Shown in pieces: positions 1-6,850 of a stretch of DNA of 8,345 nt. Each line of letters starts with the position of its first letter. Position 1 is the stretch's first letter. Position numbers and translations under genes: made by a program. Origin of the DNA: SAR202 cluster bacterium (GTDB taxonomy: Bacteria > Chloroflexota > Dehalococcoidia > Lucifugimonadales > JASMAO01). The stretch is from contig JASMAO010000035.1 in assembly GCA_030754315.1 (NCBI GenBank), forward strand, positions 1-8,345, read 5' to 3'. The notes under the pieces are model-generated. The model had not been told where the DNA came from. It ran no database searches and saw only the letters and a list, made by a program, of their open reading frames with translations.

Positions 1-73
1 GTAAGACGTGTCGATGGTGGACCGCCTCCACTATCAGAGCCTCGAGAAGACAGACCGTTTTAAAAACCGGCAT
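1..73 (-). CDS. Start of an unidentified protein, partial (runs off the window at base 1)
   Basis: An ATG at 73-71 opens a frame that stays open to the window edge (24 codons, beginning MPVFKTVCLL). It is preceded by a clear Shine-Dalgarno AAGGAG at 87-82 with an 8-base spacer. The Shine-Dalgarno overlaps the stop codon of the exonuclease-fold gene upstream, so the two would be co-transcribed with a 12-base gap. The visible residues are mostly hydrophobic at first and then His-rich; I do not recognise a family from so short a piece. A plus-strand frame is also open from base 1 to a TAA at 61-63 and could be the tail of a gene from the left, but it has no supporting signal. The call rests on the ribosome-binding site and the operon position. 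Confidence 0.45.
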   Translation of the reverse strand, partial: MPVFKTVCLLEALIVEAVHHRHVL

Positions 74-81
74 AGCTTCGA

Positions 82-87
82 CTCCTT
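82..87 (-). promoter_or_regulatory. Shine-Dalgarno of the partial gene
   Basis: AAGGAG on the minus strand, 8 bases before the ATG at 73-71. It includes part of the TAA stop (88-86) of the upstream gene, an arrangement that allows ribosomes finishing the first gene to start the second. Confidence 0.5.
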
Positions 88-877
88 AGGAACGTTCTGG
101 AAGTCGGCCACTGATCGCCGATCCAACGATGTTGCGAACTTCCTCTGAAAAATCCTCTGAACCTGACAACCAGTTGAGGTAGTCCGGATCACCAATCACC
201 ACGTCCGCGAGTCGTTCCCCTCTATGCTTTCCGAAGTTAACCTGCGCATCTCCATCCTCACTCCAGATGAACTTACCTTCAGAATCTATGACGGAGTCAT
301 CCAATCCTTTGGCCCATTTTACGATTTCATTTGGCTTCAAAGGCACATCTGAGGAAGCCCGCAATTCACCTTTGAGAATCTCAAATACATCTCTTGCGCG
401 CTTGGCCCCATCGTCTGAATCCGAATATATCCCGCCAACAAATCTAGAGTAGGCGGAACTAAAATTCCTCGGTTCCAAACGGTGGAATACGGTCATCGCG
501 TCCACTACGGCTCTGCCCGTGAGAATAAAGTCGACTCCGTTGCGTTTGAACTCCGCTTGCAACAACGGAAGACCAAACCGCTCTATACCAAACCCTGCTA
601 GATCACAGCCCCCAAGATGATCAGCCAACCCGCGTGCATAAGCTCGAAATACCGGTTTATCGACAACCGTAGAGTCTGAAATCCCGTGTACCTGTGTAGC
701 GCTAGCAGGGATAGAAATTCCTGGATTCACAATCACTGATTTCACGTTTTCACTACCATCAGGATCAACTCTGAAAACCGATAGCCGGACAATGCGCGCT
801 GTATCTGGTTTGAGCCCCGTAGATTGGATATCCAGTACAGCCAGCGGACGCGAAAGCTCTAATGATCGTTCGGGCAA
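86..877 (-). CDS. DEDD (DnaQ-like) exonuclease-fold protein with ExoX-like C-terminal domain, catalytic residues degenerate
   Basis: This 263-residue protein starts at TTG (877-875): an in-frame TAA lies directly before it and a strong Shine-Dalgarno supports it. Residues about 11-170 align without gaps to bacterial 3'-5' exonucleases of the DnaQ/ExoX type (DIQSTGL at 16-22, FGLPLLQAEF at 101-110, RARDVFEIL at 160-168). Residues about 213-256 (FGKHRG at 215-220, DPDYLNWL) match the small ExoX-like C-terminal domain. In active family members five acidic or His residues bind two metals for DNA or RNA trimming. Here D16 is kept, but the ExoI Glu is Q18, the ExoII Asp is G102 (its usual Asn neighbour is G97), the ExoIII His is D155 and the last Asp is R160. 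The frame is intact, so this looks like a maintained but probably non-catalytic nucleic-acid-binding relative rather than a broken gene. Fold assignment is firm; loss of activity is inferred. Confidence 0.85.
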   Translation of the reverse strand: MPERSLELSRPLAVLDIQSTGLKPDTARIVRLSVFRVDPDGSENVKSVIVNPGISIPASATQVHGISDSTVVDKPVFRAYARGLADHLGGCDLAGFGIERFGLPLLQAEFKRNGVDFILTGRAVVDAMTVFHRLEPRNFSSAYSRFVGGIYSDSDDGAKRARDVFEILKGELRASSDVPLKPNEIVKWAKGLDDSVIDSEGKFIWSEDGDAQVNFGKHRGERLADVVIGDPDYLNWLSGSEDFSEEVRNIVGSAISGRLPERS

Positions 878-883
878 TTATCT

Positions 884-895
884 ATCACCTTCCTT
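884..895 (-). promoter_or_regulatory. Strong Shine-Dalgarno fixing the TTG start of the exonuclease-fold gene
   Basis: AAGGAAGGTGAT on the minus strand ends 6 bases before the TTG at 877-875. AGGTGAT within it is a 7-base match to the anti-Shine-Dalgarno end of 16S rRNA. No ATG or GTG lies in frame between it and the TTG, so it decides the rare start. Confidence 0.75.
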
Positions 896-917
896 AAAAA
901 TCGTACAACCTGCACTA

Positions 918-952
918 ATTCGGTTAACGTCACACAAGTAACGTTAACGAAT
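918..952. repeat. 12-bp inverted repeat, candidate operator or leader hairpin
   Basis: The left arm (918-930, ATTCGGTTAACGT) and right arm (941-952, ACGTTAACGAAT) are reverse complements over 12 bases, with one extra G in the left arm. The inner 8 bases pair perfectly around a 10-base spacer (931-940). It lies 41-75 bases upstream of the exonuclease-fold start and about 100 bases before the tRNA. There is no adjacent T-run on either strand, so it does not look like an intrinsic terminator. A protein-binding operator or a 5'-leader hairpin of the minus-strand gene are the likeliest readings. Confidence 0.5.
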
Positions 953-1049
953 GGCGCACCTAAAGCCAAAAAACAATTGCGCCGCTAGTATAGTTATTTC
1001 GGATATCCCGACGGACATGTAAACGAAACGGTAATCCAGGCATCCAAAA

Positions 1050-1135
<86 letters not shown>

Positions 1136-1177
1136 CTTTCAGCTTCGCTTAACATTGCGATCTGACCTAAATGATTT

Positions 1178-2029
1178 TCATCCTGGTAAATCAGACAACG
1201 GCTGAACCGCATGGTGGTCCTTTCGGATCATCACTTCTCTTGCGTAAAACTCGTTCGACCACTCGATAAGATTTTTCACTGCTTCATCGAATAGTATTTT
1301 CCCCTTTTCGGGAGTGGCTAAAACTGCATCTCCACAAATCCCCGAATCGGTGTATTCACTAGTCCAAGATGTGACCGAAACCGGCCCTGCACTCCAAAGG
1401 TCAACCCACTGATAAGGCGAACTGTGTTCATGAAACTTGATCTCTTCTTTCAGGGCTTTGTCCATTTGGATCAAACTGTTATCCAAATGCAACGCCACCG
1501 AGGTTTCAGCTTCACCAGAGTGTGCACATCCTCCAGGGATTTGCGACTCACGCCAAGTCTTCATGAATTCGGGATCCGCCACAGTCAACCCCCACCAAGA
1601 GGTAAGGGCTACGTTGGCATCGGTTTCCAGATTGGCTCTTCTGCAGGCCAGATCGAGAGGTGGAATGTTAGAACCATGTCCGTTAATTACTATGATTCGA
1701 CTGAAACCGTGATAAGCCAGAGATTTCAAAATATCAACTATGTAACGAATAAATGTTTCATGATGAATGGTTACCGAGCCAGGGAAATCCATCACATGCG
1801 TGGTATAGCCATAAGCAACAGCCGGCATGAGTAGCAATCGATCTTGATGCTGCTCAGCAGCCGTTTTCGCCACTTCTGTAGCCGTCCATCGATCCATCTT
1901 CACAGGCAAATGCGGTCCATGCTGCTCCATGGTTCCAACTGGAAGCACCGGAATCAATCCTGCCTCAACCGCCTCGTTCATCTCGGGCCAGGTCAAATCC
2001 TCATATCGCCACTTACCATTGATCGCCAT
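1178..2029 (-). CDS. Creatininase-family amidohydrolase
   Basis: This 283-residue protein belongs to the creatininase (creatinine amidohydrolase) family of metal-dependent cyclic-amide hydrolases and related enzymes. Family signatures are in order: GTMEQHGPHLP at 32-42, D46, NGHGSN at 116-121 and AHSGEAETS at 169-177. By family comparison E35, H37, D46, H118 and E173 would hold the two metal ions. All are present, so it should be active in the cytoplasm; no signal peptide is visible. Length is near the usual 240-280, with a short polar C-terminal tail. The ATG at 2029-2027 has an AGGAG site 8 bases upstream. Family members differ widely in substrate (creatinine, formamide intermediates of flavin or F420 synthesis, MftE-type peptidases), and nothing here picks one. 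It diverges from a hydroxyacid dehydrogenase, which suggests a catabolic setting. Its 3' end lies 42 bases from the tRNA, facing it. Confidence 0.9.
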   Translation of the reverse strand: MAINGKWRYEDLTWPEMNEAVEAGLIPVLPVGTMEQHGPHLPVKMDRWTATEVAKTAAEQHQDRLLLMPAVAYGYTTHVMDFPGSVTIHHETFIRYIVDILKSLAYHGFSRIIVINGHGSNIPPLDLACRRANLETDANVALTSWWGLTVADPEFMKTWRESQIPGGCAHSGEAETSVALHLDNSLIQMDKALKEEIKFHEHSSPYQWVDLWSAGPVSVTSWTSEYTDSGICGDAVLATPEKGKILFDEAVKNLIEWSNEFYAREVMIRKDHHAVQPLSDLPG

Positions 2030-2141
2030 AAAAAACTCCTGTATTTATCTAAAACTTTAGCTACGCGTATAAACTCCCAAAATTAGGATCGACTTTACAT
2101 TGGTTTAGGTCAATTCTCAAAAATCATAGACAGGAGTATTC
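2030..2141. promoter_or_regulatory. Divergent intergenic region with two mirrored Shine-Dalgarno sites
   Basis: These 112 AT-rich bases must carry the start signals of both the creatininase-family gene (minus) and the dehydrogenase gene (plus). The same octamer ACAGGAGT serves as ribosome-binding site on each side: minus strand at 2042-2035 and plus strand at 2130-2137. A possible plus-strand -35 is TTTACA at 2094-2099, but no good -10 is correctly spaced from it, so I do not place a promoter precisely. Co-regulation of the two genes from this region is plausible but only inferred. Confidence 0.4.
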
Positions 2142-3065
2142 ATGGTCTCAAGCACGCATCCACGGGTTGGATTTGTAGGGGTGGGTAAGCTTGGGCGCCC
2201 AATGGCACAACGATTGATGCAATTTGGTTTCGATCTAATAATTTTTGATACGGATGATTCAGCAACATCTCAATTCAAGGGAACCAGCGTCTCCGTTGCC
2301 AAGTCATTAGATGAACTCGCTCTGGAATGCGAGATCATCTGCCTGTGTCTACCGGGTCCGGGTGAAATGAAAAAAGTGATGTTAGGTCAGGGTGGTATTG
2401 AAATAAATATACGCCCAGGTACGCTGATAATTGATCACACGACCAACTCGCCTACCCTTGTGCGACAGGTCGAAAAACGATTAAAACTTCGGAAAGCTGC
2501 GATGGTTGATGCCCCTGTGAGTGGTGGAGTTGAGGGCGCCGCAAAAGGTTCGCTTACTACTCTGATAGGAGGAGATACAGTAGATTTCGAGCGAGCGCGG
2601 CCGTTATTGGAATCCTTCTCAAATACCATGCTGCATGTCGGACCAATCGGTGCAGGCACGGTTGCCAAGCTCATGAATAATCTGGCGGCATTTGCACTCG
2701 ACCAAGTCATCGCCGAATGCCTCACCATAGGACAAAGTGCTGGCATCGAAGCCAATCGATTACTGCAAGCGTTACAGAAAAGCGCAATCGGTAAAGGCGG
2801 AAATTTACACGAACGAATCCCAGCAACTTTTATGAAAGGCGATTTTAGACCACGGTTCACGCTTAATGGCGCTCATAAAGACTTGCATCTAGCGGTTGAA
2901 ATGGCGGATGAAGGTGAAGTACCAATCAGAATAGCTCGCAGCGTTCTGGACGAGCTTGAAACGGCATTATCAATGGGTTTGGGAGACCGAGACGCCTCCA
3001 TAGCCATGACACTGCAGGAGGAACGTTCTGGTATTCACATATCCACAAAACTCACTGAAAAATGA
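2142..3065 (+). CDS. 3-hydroxyisobutyrate dehydrogenase-type NAD-dependent beta-hydroxyacid dehydrogenase
   Basis: This 307-residue cytoplasmic enzyme belongs to the beta-hydroxyacid dehydrogenase family (3-hydroxyisobutyrate dehydrogenase, tartronate semialdehyde reductase and relatives), which oxidises a 3-hydroxyacid or reduces the semialdehyde. The N-terminal Rossmann domain carries GVGKLG at 13-18 for the dinucleotide. D36 at the end of the second strand suggests NAD rather than NADP. The substrate-binding loop DAPVSGG is at 123-129. The catalytic region GAGTVAKLMNN at 170-180 contains the expected Lys (K176) and Asn (N180), and KDLHLA at 246-251 lines the active site from the helical domain. 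Length is normal for the family. The ATG has AGGAG 5 bases upstream. It diverges from the creatininase-family gene. The exact substrate cannot be read from sequence; valine breakdown or glyoxylate/glycerate metabolism are typical roles. Confidence 0.9.
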   Translation: MVSSTHPRVGFVGVGKLGRPMAQRLMQFGFDLIIFDTDDSATSQFKGTSVSVAKSLDELALECEIICLCLPGPGEMKKVMLGQGGIEINIRPGTLIIDHTTNSPTLVRQVEKRLKLRKAAMVDAPVSGGVEGAAKGSLTTLIGGDTVDFERARPLLESFSNTMLHVGPIGAGTVAKLMNNLAAFALDQVIAECLTIGQSAGIEANRLLQALQKSAIGKGGNLHERIPATFMKGDFRPRFTLNGAHKDLHLAVEMADEGEVPIRIARSVLDELETALSMGLGDRDASIAMTLQEERSGIHISTKLTEK

Positions 3066-3131
3066 CCATCACATAAGTATCAAAGACAATTAGGCCTGTG
3101 TTTCTTAGTGCGAAGGTAATGGATCGATATT

Positions 3132-3160
3132 TTGAAAACAGCTACAATGCCCCACAAAAT
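3132..3160 (+). promoter_or_regulatory. Candidate sigma-70-type promoter of the DUF1800 operon
   Basis: TTGAAA at 3132-3137 (five of six to the consensus -35) is followed after 17 bases by CAAAAT at 3155-3160 (four of six to the -10). Transcription would start near 3167, about 30 bases before the DUF1800 start codon. Spacing is ideal but the -10 is weak, so this is a candidate only. A closer match to a -10, TACAAT at 3144-3149, has no matching -35. Confidence 0.3.
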
Positions 3161-3183
3161 CGGATTTGGCATTCTGGTAACTA

Positions 3184-3189
3184 CAGGAG
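3184..3189 (+). promoter_or_regulatory. Shine-Dalgarno selecting the ATG start of DUF1800
   Basis: CAGGAG lies 9 bases before the ATG at 3199-3201, a normal spacing. An in-frame TTG at 3190-3192 abuts this site directly and would leave no spacer, so the ATG is preferred. The same octamer ACAGGAGT (3183-3190) occurs before the dehydrogenase and creatininase-family genes. Confidence 0.7.
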
Positions 3190-3198
3190 TTGAAACCA

Positions 3199-4593
3199 AT
3201 GACGACCGCCACATCAGCGCGTACAGACGTCTCCCTAATTGCGCATTTACTGCGCAGGGCTGGATTCGGTGTAACACGCGATCAGATCGATGCATACACC
3301 GCCAAAGGCTACGAAGAAACCGTAGAGGAACTGCTTCACCCCAAACAGGAAGAAGCTGCGGACCAAGACCTGTTGGACCGTTATTTCATAGCCTCAGTGG
3401 AGGCGCGATCTGTTGGTCATGCTGACCCGCAGTGGGCTTGGCGTCTGGCTACCAGCCAAAAACCTCTGGAAGAAAAAATAGCTTTGTTCTGGCACAGCCT
3501 GCTCGCGGTTGGAGGTGTCAAATTAGACCATGGGCTGGAGATGTTGACCGAGATTGAGCTGTTCAGACGCGTTGGACTTGGTAGGTTCCAAAACATACTA
3601 ATAGAAATCTCCCGAAATCCTGGAATGATGTACTGGCTAGATAACCAGAACAGTCACAAAAATGCGCCCAACGAGAACTATGGCAGAGAACTATTGGAAT
3701 TGTTCTCAATGGGAATAGATGATCTTGGAGGAGGTGCATACACTGAGGATGACGTAAAAACTGCCGCCCGCGCTTTTACAGGCTGGGCCTCAAGGCCAAC
3801 ACCCCCACCTTTTTTCCTAGGGCCATTTCCGATGGAATTCAACTTCGACTCTTCAGATCACGACGATGGCGAAAAAACCTTCCTAGGCGAGACCGGAAAC
3901 TTCAATGGTGAGGACATCGTTGAAATCATCGCAAAACAGCGTGCCACAGCACGCTTTATAGCCTTTCGTCTGTATCTATTTTTCGTGGCAGATGAGCCAA
4001 ATGAACCGGAAATCGAACGCCTCACTGATGTTTTTCAGGAAACCAACGGAGACATCAGATCTTTGCTGCGCTCAATATTCAACTCAGACCACTTTAAGTC
4101 AGAAGAAGTAAGGTTCCGTAAAATTAAGAGTCCCGCTGAACTGGTGTTCGGAACAGCAAGACTAACCGACCGTTTCGATATCCCGGATATGGAATCATCA
4201 TCATTAGCAAATCAAGCTCTCTTTATGGGGCAACACCTGCTCAACCCACCCAGTGTAGAAGGCTGGCATGAGGGTGAGGAATGGGTCGATTCTGGATCCC
4301 TTATAGAACGCATCAACTTCGCCTCCGGCGAGGTTGGACGCACCGATGCTCCCGGCATCCAGCGGATGATCGAACGTGTGGGAACCTCGAATGACCTGCT
4401 TGATCCAGAAGAATTCGTCGAGGCTTGTCTCGATGCACTTGGATCTATAGACCTGGGAGATCGTTCTAAGTCAGTTCTCATGGACCACGCTTCTCAAGTT
4501 GGCCCATTCGATTCCGATAAACCGGAAAGTGAAGAACGTACAGTTGAGATGTTCCAGCTTATCGTCTCCACTCCCGATTACCAGTATTGCTAA
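3199..4593 (+). CDS. DUF1800 family protein
   Basis: This 464-residue protein matches the DUF1800 family across its whole length. The N-terminal HLLRRAGFG is at 16-24. A central helical region with the EKIALFWH-type segment leads to the family hallmark APNENYGRELLELFSMG at 156-172, then YTEDDVK and AARAFTGW. The C-terminal HLLNPPSVEGW is at 346-356. The biochemical role of DUF1800 is unknown. It is very often encoded next to DUF1501, as here, where DUF1501 starts 22 bases downstream. No signal peptide or membrane segment is visible. The start is the ATG at 3199, chosen over a TTG nine bases earlier because of the Shine-Dalgarno spacing. Family assignment is firm; function is open. By association with the alkaline-phosphatase-like DUF1501 it may form part of a hydrolytic complex, but that is inference. 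Confidence 0.9.
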   Translation: MTTATSARTDVSLIAHLLRRAGFGVTRDQIDAYTAKGYEETVEELLHPKQEEAADQDLLDRYFIASVEARSVGHADPQWAWRLATSQKPLEEKIALFWHSLLAVGGVKLDHGLEMLTEIELFRRVGLGRFQNILIEISRNPGMMYWLDNQNSHKNAPNENYGRELLELFSMGIDDLGGGAYTEDDVKTAARAFTGWASRPTPPPFFLGPFPMEFNFDSSDHDDGEKTFLGETGNFNGEDIVEIIAKQRATARFIAFRLYLFFVADEPNEPEIERLTDVFQETNGDIRSLLRSIFNSDHFKSEEVRFRKIKSPAELVFGTARLTDRFDIPDMESSSLANQALFMGQHLLNPPSVEGWHEGEEWVDSGSLIERINFASGEVGRTDAPGIQRMIERVGTSNDLLDPEEFVEACLDALGSIDLGDRSKSVLMDHASQVGPFDSDKPESEERTVEMFQLIVSTPDYQYC

Positions 4594-4615
4594 GAAACCA
4601 TCAGAAAACTCAAAA

Positions 4616-5758
4616 ATGCCTAAAAACAACGGTCACCAGAATAAGAATCTCGTTGTCATCCAGCTCTCAGGTGGTAATGACTATCTCAACACGTTAGTCC
4701 CGTATCAAGATGGGCTTTACTACGACTTTCGCCCCAGTATGGGACTCAAAGGTGACGATGTAATACCAATAAACGATAAATGTGCTTTCAACTCAAACAT
4801 GGGGCCATTCAAGACATTATTCGACCAGAACAAAATGGCCGTTATGATGGGCATTGGTTATCCCGAACCCAACCGCTCACACTTCAGGTCGATGGACATA
4901 TGGCACACGGCGGAGCCGTTCACAAGTTCCTCTGAAGGCTGGCTTGGCAAGGCCAACTCACTTATCGATCCTGATGGTAAGAATCCTGTCACAACAGTCA
5001 ACTTTGGGCGCGGCCTACCCCGCGCGCTTGCATCCCAAGGAGTCTCGGTAGCATCGGTTGGGGCGCTCGAGTCTTATGGACTCTACACTGGGCTCGCCGG
5101 CGCCAGTAACCGCGATGCAATGTTGGACACTGTAAGCCGTATTTACCAGCCGATGGCAGATGGCGGGTTCCCCTCACGACGAATCCTAGAAACAGGACGA
5201 GGAGCTTTAGATGGGGCAGATCTCCTACGCGAGGCACCGTCAAGTTATAACTCAAATGTTGAATACCCTGAGGACAATCCGATTGCACAAAGCCTCAAAG
5301 GAATCGCCCAAGTCATGTCAGCGGAACTGGGCACACGAATCTATTATGCTGCCCATGGGAGTTTCGACACTCACACCAACGAATTAGTAAATCACGCCCT
5401 ACTTTGGGATCAGTTGTCAAAAGCCGTCGAATGCTTCTGGGATGATGTACAGCAGCAAGGTAAGGGTAATGAAACCGTCATATGGATGTTCTCAGAATTC
5501 GGAAGGCGCATCGCTGACAATGGGACTGGGACAGACCATGGCTCTGGTGGTGTAGCTTTTGTGATAGGCGACTCAGTAAAGGGTGGCCTCTACGGGGATT
5601 ACCCAAAGTTGGACCTATCGGAACAATTGGAAGGTGACGTACATTTCAATACAGATTTCAGACAGGTCTATTCCACCCTGCTCGAAGATGTACTTGGGAT
5701 TGAATCCGAACCAGTCCTCAAACAAAAATTCAACAAACTTGACCTGGTCAAAAACTAA
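4616..5758 (+). CDS. DUF1501 family protein (alkaline phosphatase-like fold), lacking a Tat signal
   Basis: This 380-residue protein is of the DUF1501 family, which sits in the alkaline phosphatase/sulfatase superfamily. The opening strand LVVIQLSGGND is at 12-22, followed by NRSHFRSMDIWHTA. FDTHTNE (D251, H253), FSEFGRR (E294) and GTDHGSGG (D307, H308) are positioned like metal ligands of that superfamily. Substrate is unknown. Family members usually begin with a twin-arginine export signal; here the conserved domain begins about 12 residues after the ATG and no signal precedes it. The frame is open further upstream but would overlap DUF1800 by up to 95 bases without an RR motif, so ATG 4616 is preferred although its Shine-Dalgarno is weak. 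Translation may be coupled to DUF1800, 22 bases before. The protein is presumably cytoplasmic. Confidence 0.87.
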   Translation: MPKNNGHQNKNLVVIQLSGGNDYLNTLVPYQDGLYYDFRPSMGLKGDDVIPINDKCAFNSNMGPFKTLFDQNKMAVMMGIGYPEPNRSHFRSMDIWHTAEPFTSSSEGWLGKANSLIDPDGKNPVTTVNFGRGLPRALASQGVSVASVGALESYGLYTGLAGASNRDAMLDTVSRIYQPMADGGFPSRRILETGRGALDGADLLREAPSSYNSNVEYPEDNPIAQSLKGIAQVMSAELGTRIYYAAHGSFDTHTNELVNHALLWDQLSKAVECFWDDVQQQGKGNETVIWMFSEFGRRIADNGTGTDHGSGGVAFVIGDSVKGGLYGDYPKLDLSEQLEGDVHFNTDFRQVYSTLLEDVLGIESEPVLKQKFNKLDLVKN

Positions 5759-5799
5759 AAAGGCATGACCGATCAGTTACAGGTAAAGATAATCTCAAG

Positions 5800-6774
5800 A
5801 TGAGCCTTAATAACTTTTCATACAGCCATACCATAGGCATCGCATCGTTCCTCGGTCGGGGCTTCATGAACCCAGTCGATGTCCGACTGGACAGCAAGGG
5901 ATTAGTGTATGTGCTGAGTCGTTCTAACGCAGGAAACCAGGACGTACGTGTCAGTGTCCAGACCCAAGACTCTGAATTCCTGCACGAATTCGGGCGTTGG
6001 GGAACCGATCCAGGACAAACCACACAACCCTCTGCGATGGCCATTGACAGCGACGACCGCATTTATGTGACAGACGAGTTCATGCACAATGTCACAGTAT
6101 TTAATCGAGAAGGGCAATTCATAGATCGTTGGGGTGAATCAGGTACAGAAAATGGTCGATTCAACCGACCTTCTGGTATCGCCATCGATTCCGAAGGCAA
6201 TTTGCATATTGTCGACCACCTCAATACACGTATCCAAAAGCTGGCTCCAGACGGCACTTTTATCTCATCATTCGGAACATTCGGGACCGAGCCAGGTCAA
6301 CTTAACTTTCCCTGGGGAATCGCGATAGACGAAGAAGACAGCATCTGGGTAGCAGATTGGCGCAACGACCGAGTCCAGAAATTTTCAAACAACGGAGACT
6401 TCATCAACAGCCTTGGATCCAGTGGAAAAAAAGACGGGCAATTTAATAGGCCATCCGGAGTTCACGTTACTTCAGATGGATCAATATTCGTTGCGGATTG
6501 GCGTAACGACCGTGTGCAGGCATTCACATCTGATGACACCCACAGTGAAACACTCATTGGAGACGCGACCCTGTCAAAATGGTGTCAGGAATTCCTAGAT
6601 GTAAACCCTGAACAAGCAAGCTGGCGCGAAAATGCGGCCTTATTCGAAATGGAAAAACGTTTTTGGCGGCCATCTGCAATTGAGAGCAGCGACGACGGCC
6701 TTATCCTCATAGCTGATAGTTGTCGCCATCGAATACAGATTTATCAGCAAGAACGTGCAATGGCGATGAATTAA
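5800..6774 (+). CDS. NHL-repeat protein, six-bladed beta-propeller
   Basis: This 324-residue protein is built of NHL repeats of about 47 residues that should close into a six-bladed propeller. Blade 1 lies at about 18-65. Blades 2-5 have the full pattern G-Q/RF-xxPxGIAID-xxG-IxVAD-xxxRVQxF. Blade 6 (about 286-316, ending LIADSCRHRIQIY) follows an insertion at about 243-285 rich in charged and aromatic residues (KWCQEFLDVNPEQ). Such propellers bind proteins, RNA or small ligands or act as lyase or lactonase scaffolds; no catalytic motif is evident. No signal peptide is visible, although many NHL propellers are exported. The ATG at 5800 has only a distant AGGTAA upstream, suggesting translation from the same transcript as DUF1501, whose stop is 41 bases before. 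Blades 4 and 5 share the identical 10-residue core VADWRNDRVQ. Confidence 0.88.
   Translation: MSLNNFSYSHTIGIASFLGRGFMNPVDVRLDSKGLVYVLSRSNAGNQDVRVSVQTQDSEFLHEFGRWGTDPGQTTQPSAMAIDSDDRIYVTDEFMHNVTVFNREGQFIDRWGESGTENGRFNRPSGIAIDSEGNLHIVDHLNTRIQKLAPDGTFISSFGTFGTEPGQLNFPWGIAIDEEDSIWVADWRNDRVQKFSNNGDFINSLGSSGKKDGQFNRPSGVHVTSDGSIFVADWRNDRVQAFTSDDTHSETLIGDATLSKWCQEFLDVNPEQASWRENAALFEMEKRFWRPSAIESSDDGLILIADSCRHRIQIYQQERAMAMN
6349..6520 (+). repeat. Near-identical cores of NHL blades 4 and 5
   Basis: The segments from 6349 and from 6490 are 141 bases (47 codons) apart. Both encode VADWRNDRVQ, differing mostly at third codon positions. The spacing equals one propeller blade. The pattern fits blade duplication followed by purifying selection on the protein. 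Confidence 0.7.
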
Positions 6775-6833
6775 TTCATCAAATCGGCCATTCCAATACC
6801 CACATCCCTATTAGCATCGTACAGTTTTTCAGG

Positions 6834-6839
6834 TAAGGA
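6834..6839 (+). promoter_or_regulatory. Shine-Dalgarno of the lipoprotein gene
   Basis: TAAGGA lies 11 bases before the ATG at 6851. No comparable site precedes the alternative in-frame ATG at 6890, which favours the longer form of the signal peptide. Confidence 0.5.
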
Positions 6840-6850
6840 TTAAAACAGCA

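Noticed and set aside
14..34. 8-bp hairpin near the left edge
   Set aside because: The stem includes a G-T pair, has no T-tract on either side and lies within the candidate partial gene; probably chance.
54..70. Imperfect CCGTTTT/AAAACCGG repeat after the exonuclease-fold gene
   Set aside because: The arms need a bulge to pair and it overlaps the first codons of the downstream partial gene, so I do not call it a terminator.
4499..4615. N-terminal extension of DUF1501 into the DUF1800 gene
   Set aside because: It would overlap DUF1800 by 95 bases, starts at a non-ATG codon and contains neither a twin-arginine motif nor a hydrophobic core.
5765..5803. 12-codon open frame whose TGA overlaps the NHL start (ATGA)
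   Set aside because: It could couple translation, but it has no proper Shine-Dalgarno spacing and is short enough to arise by chance.
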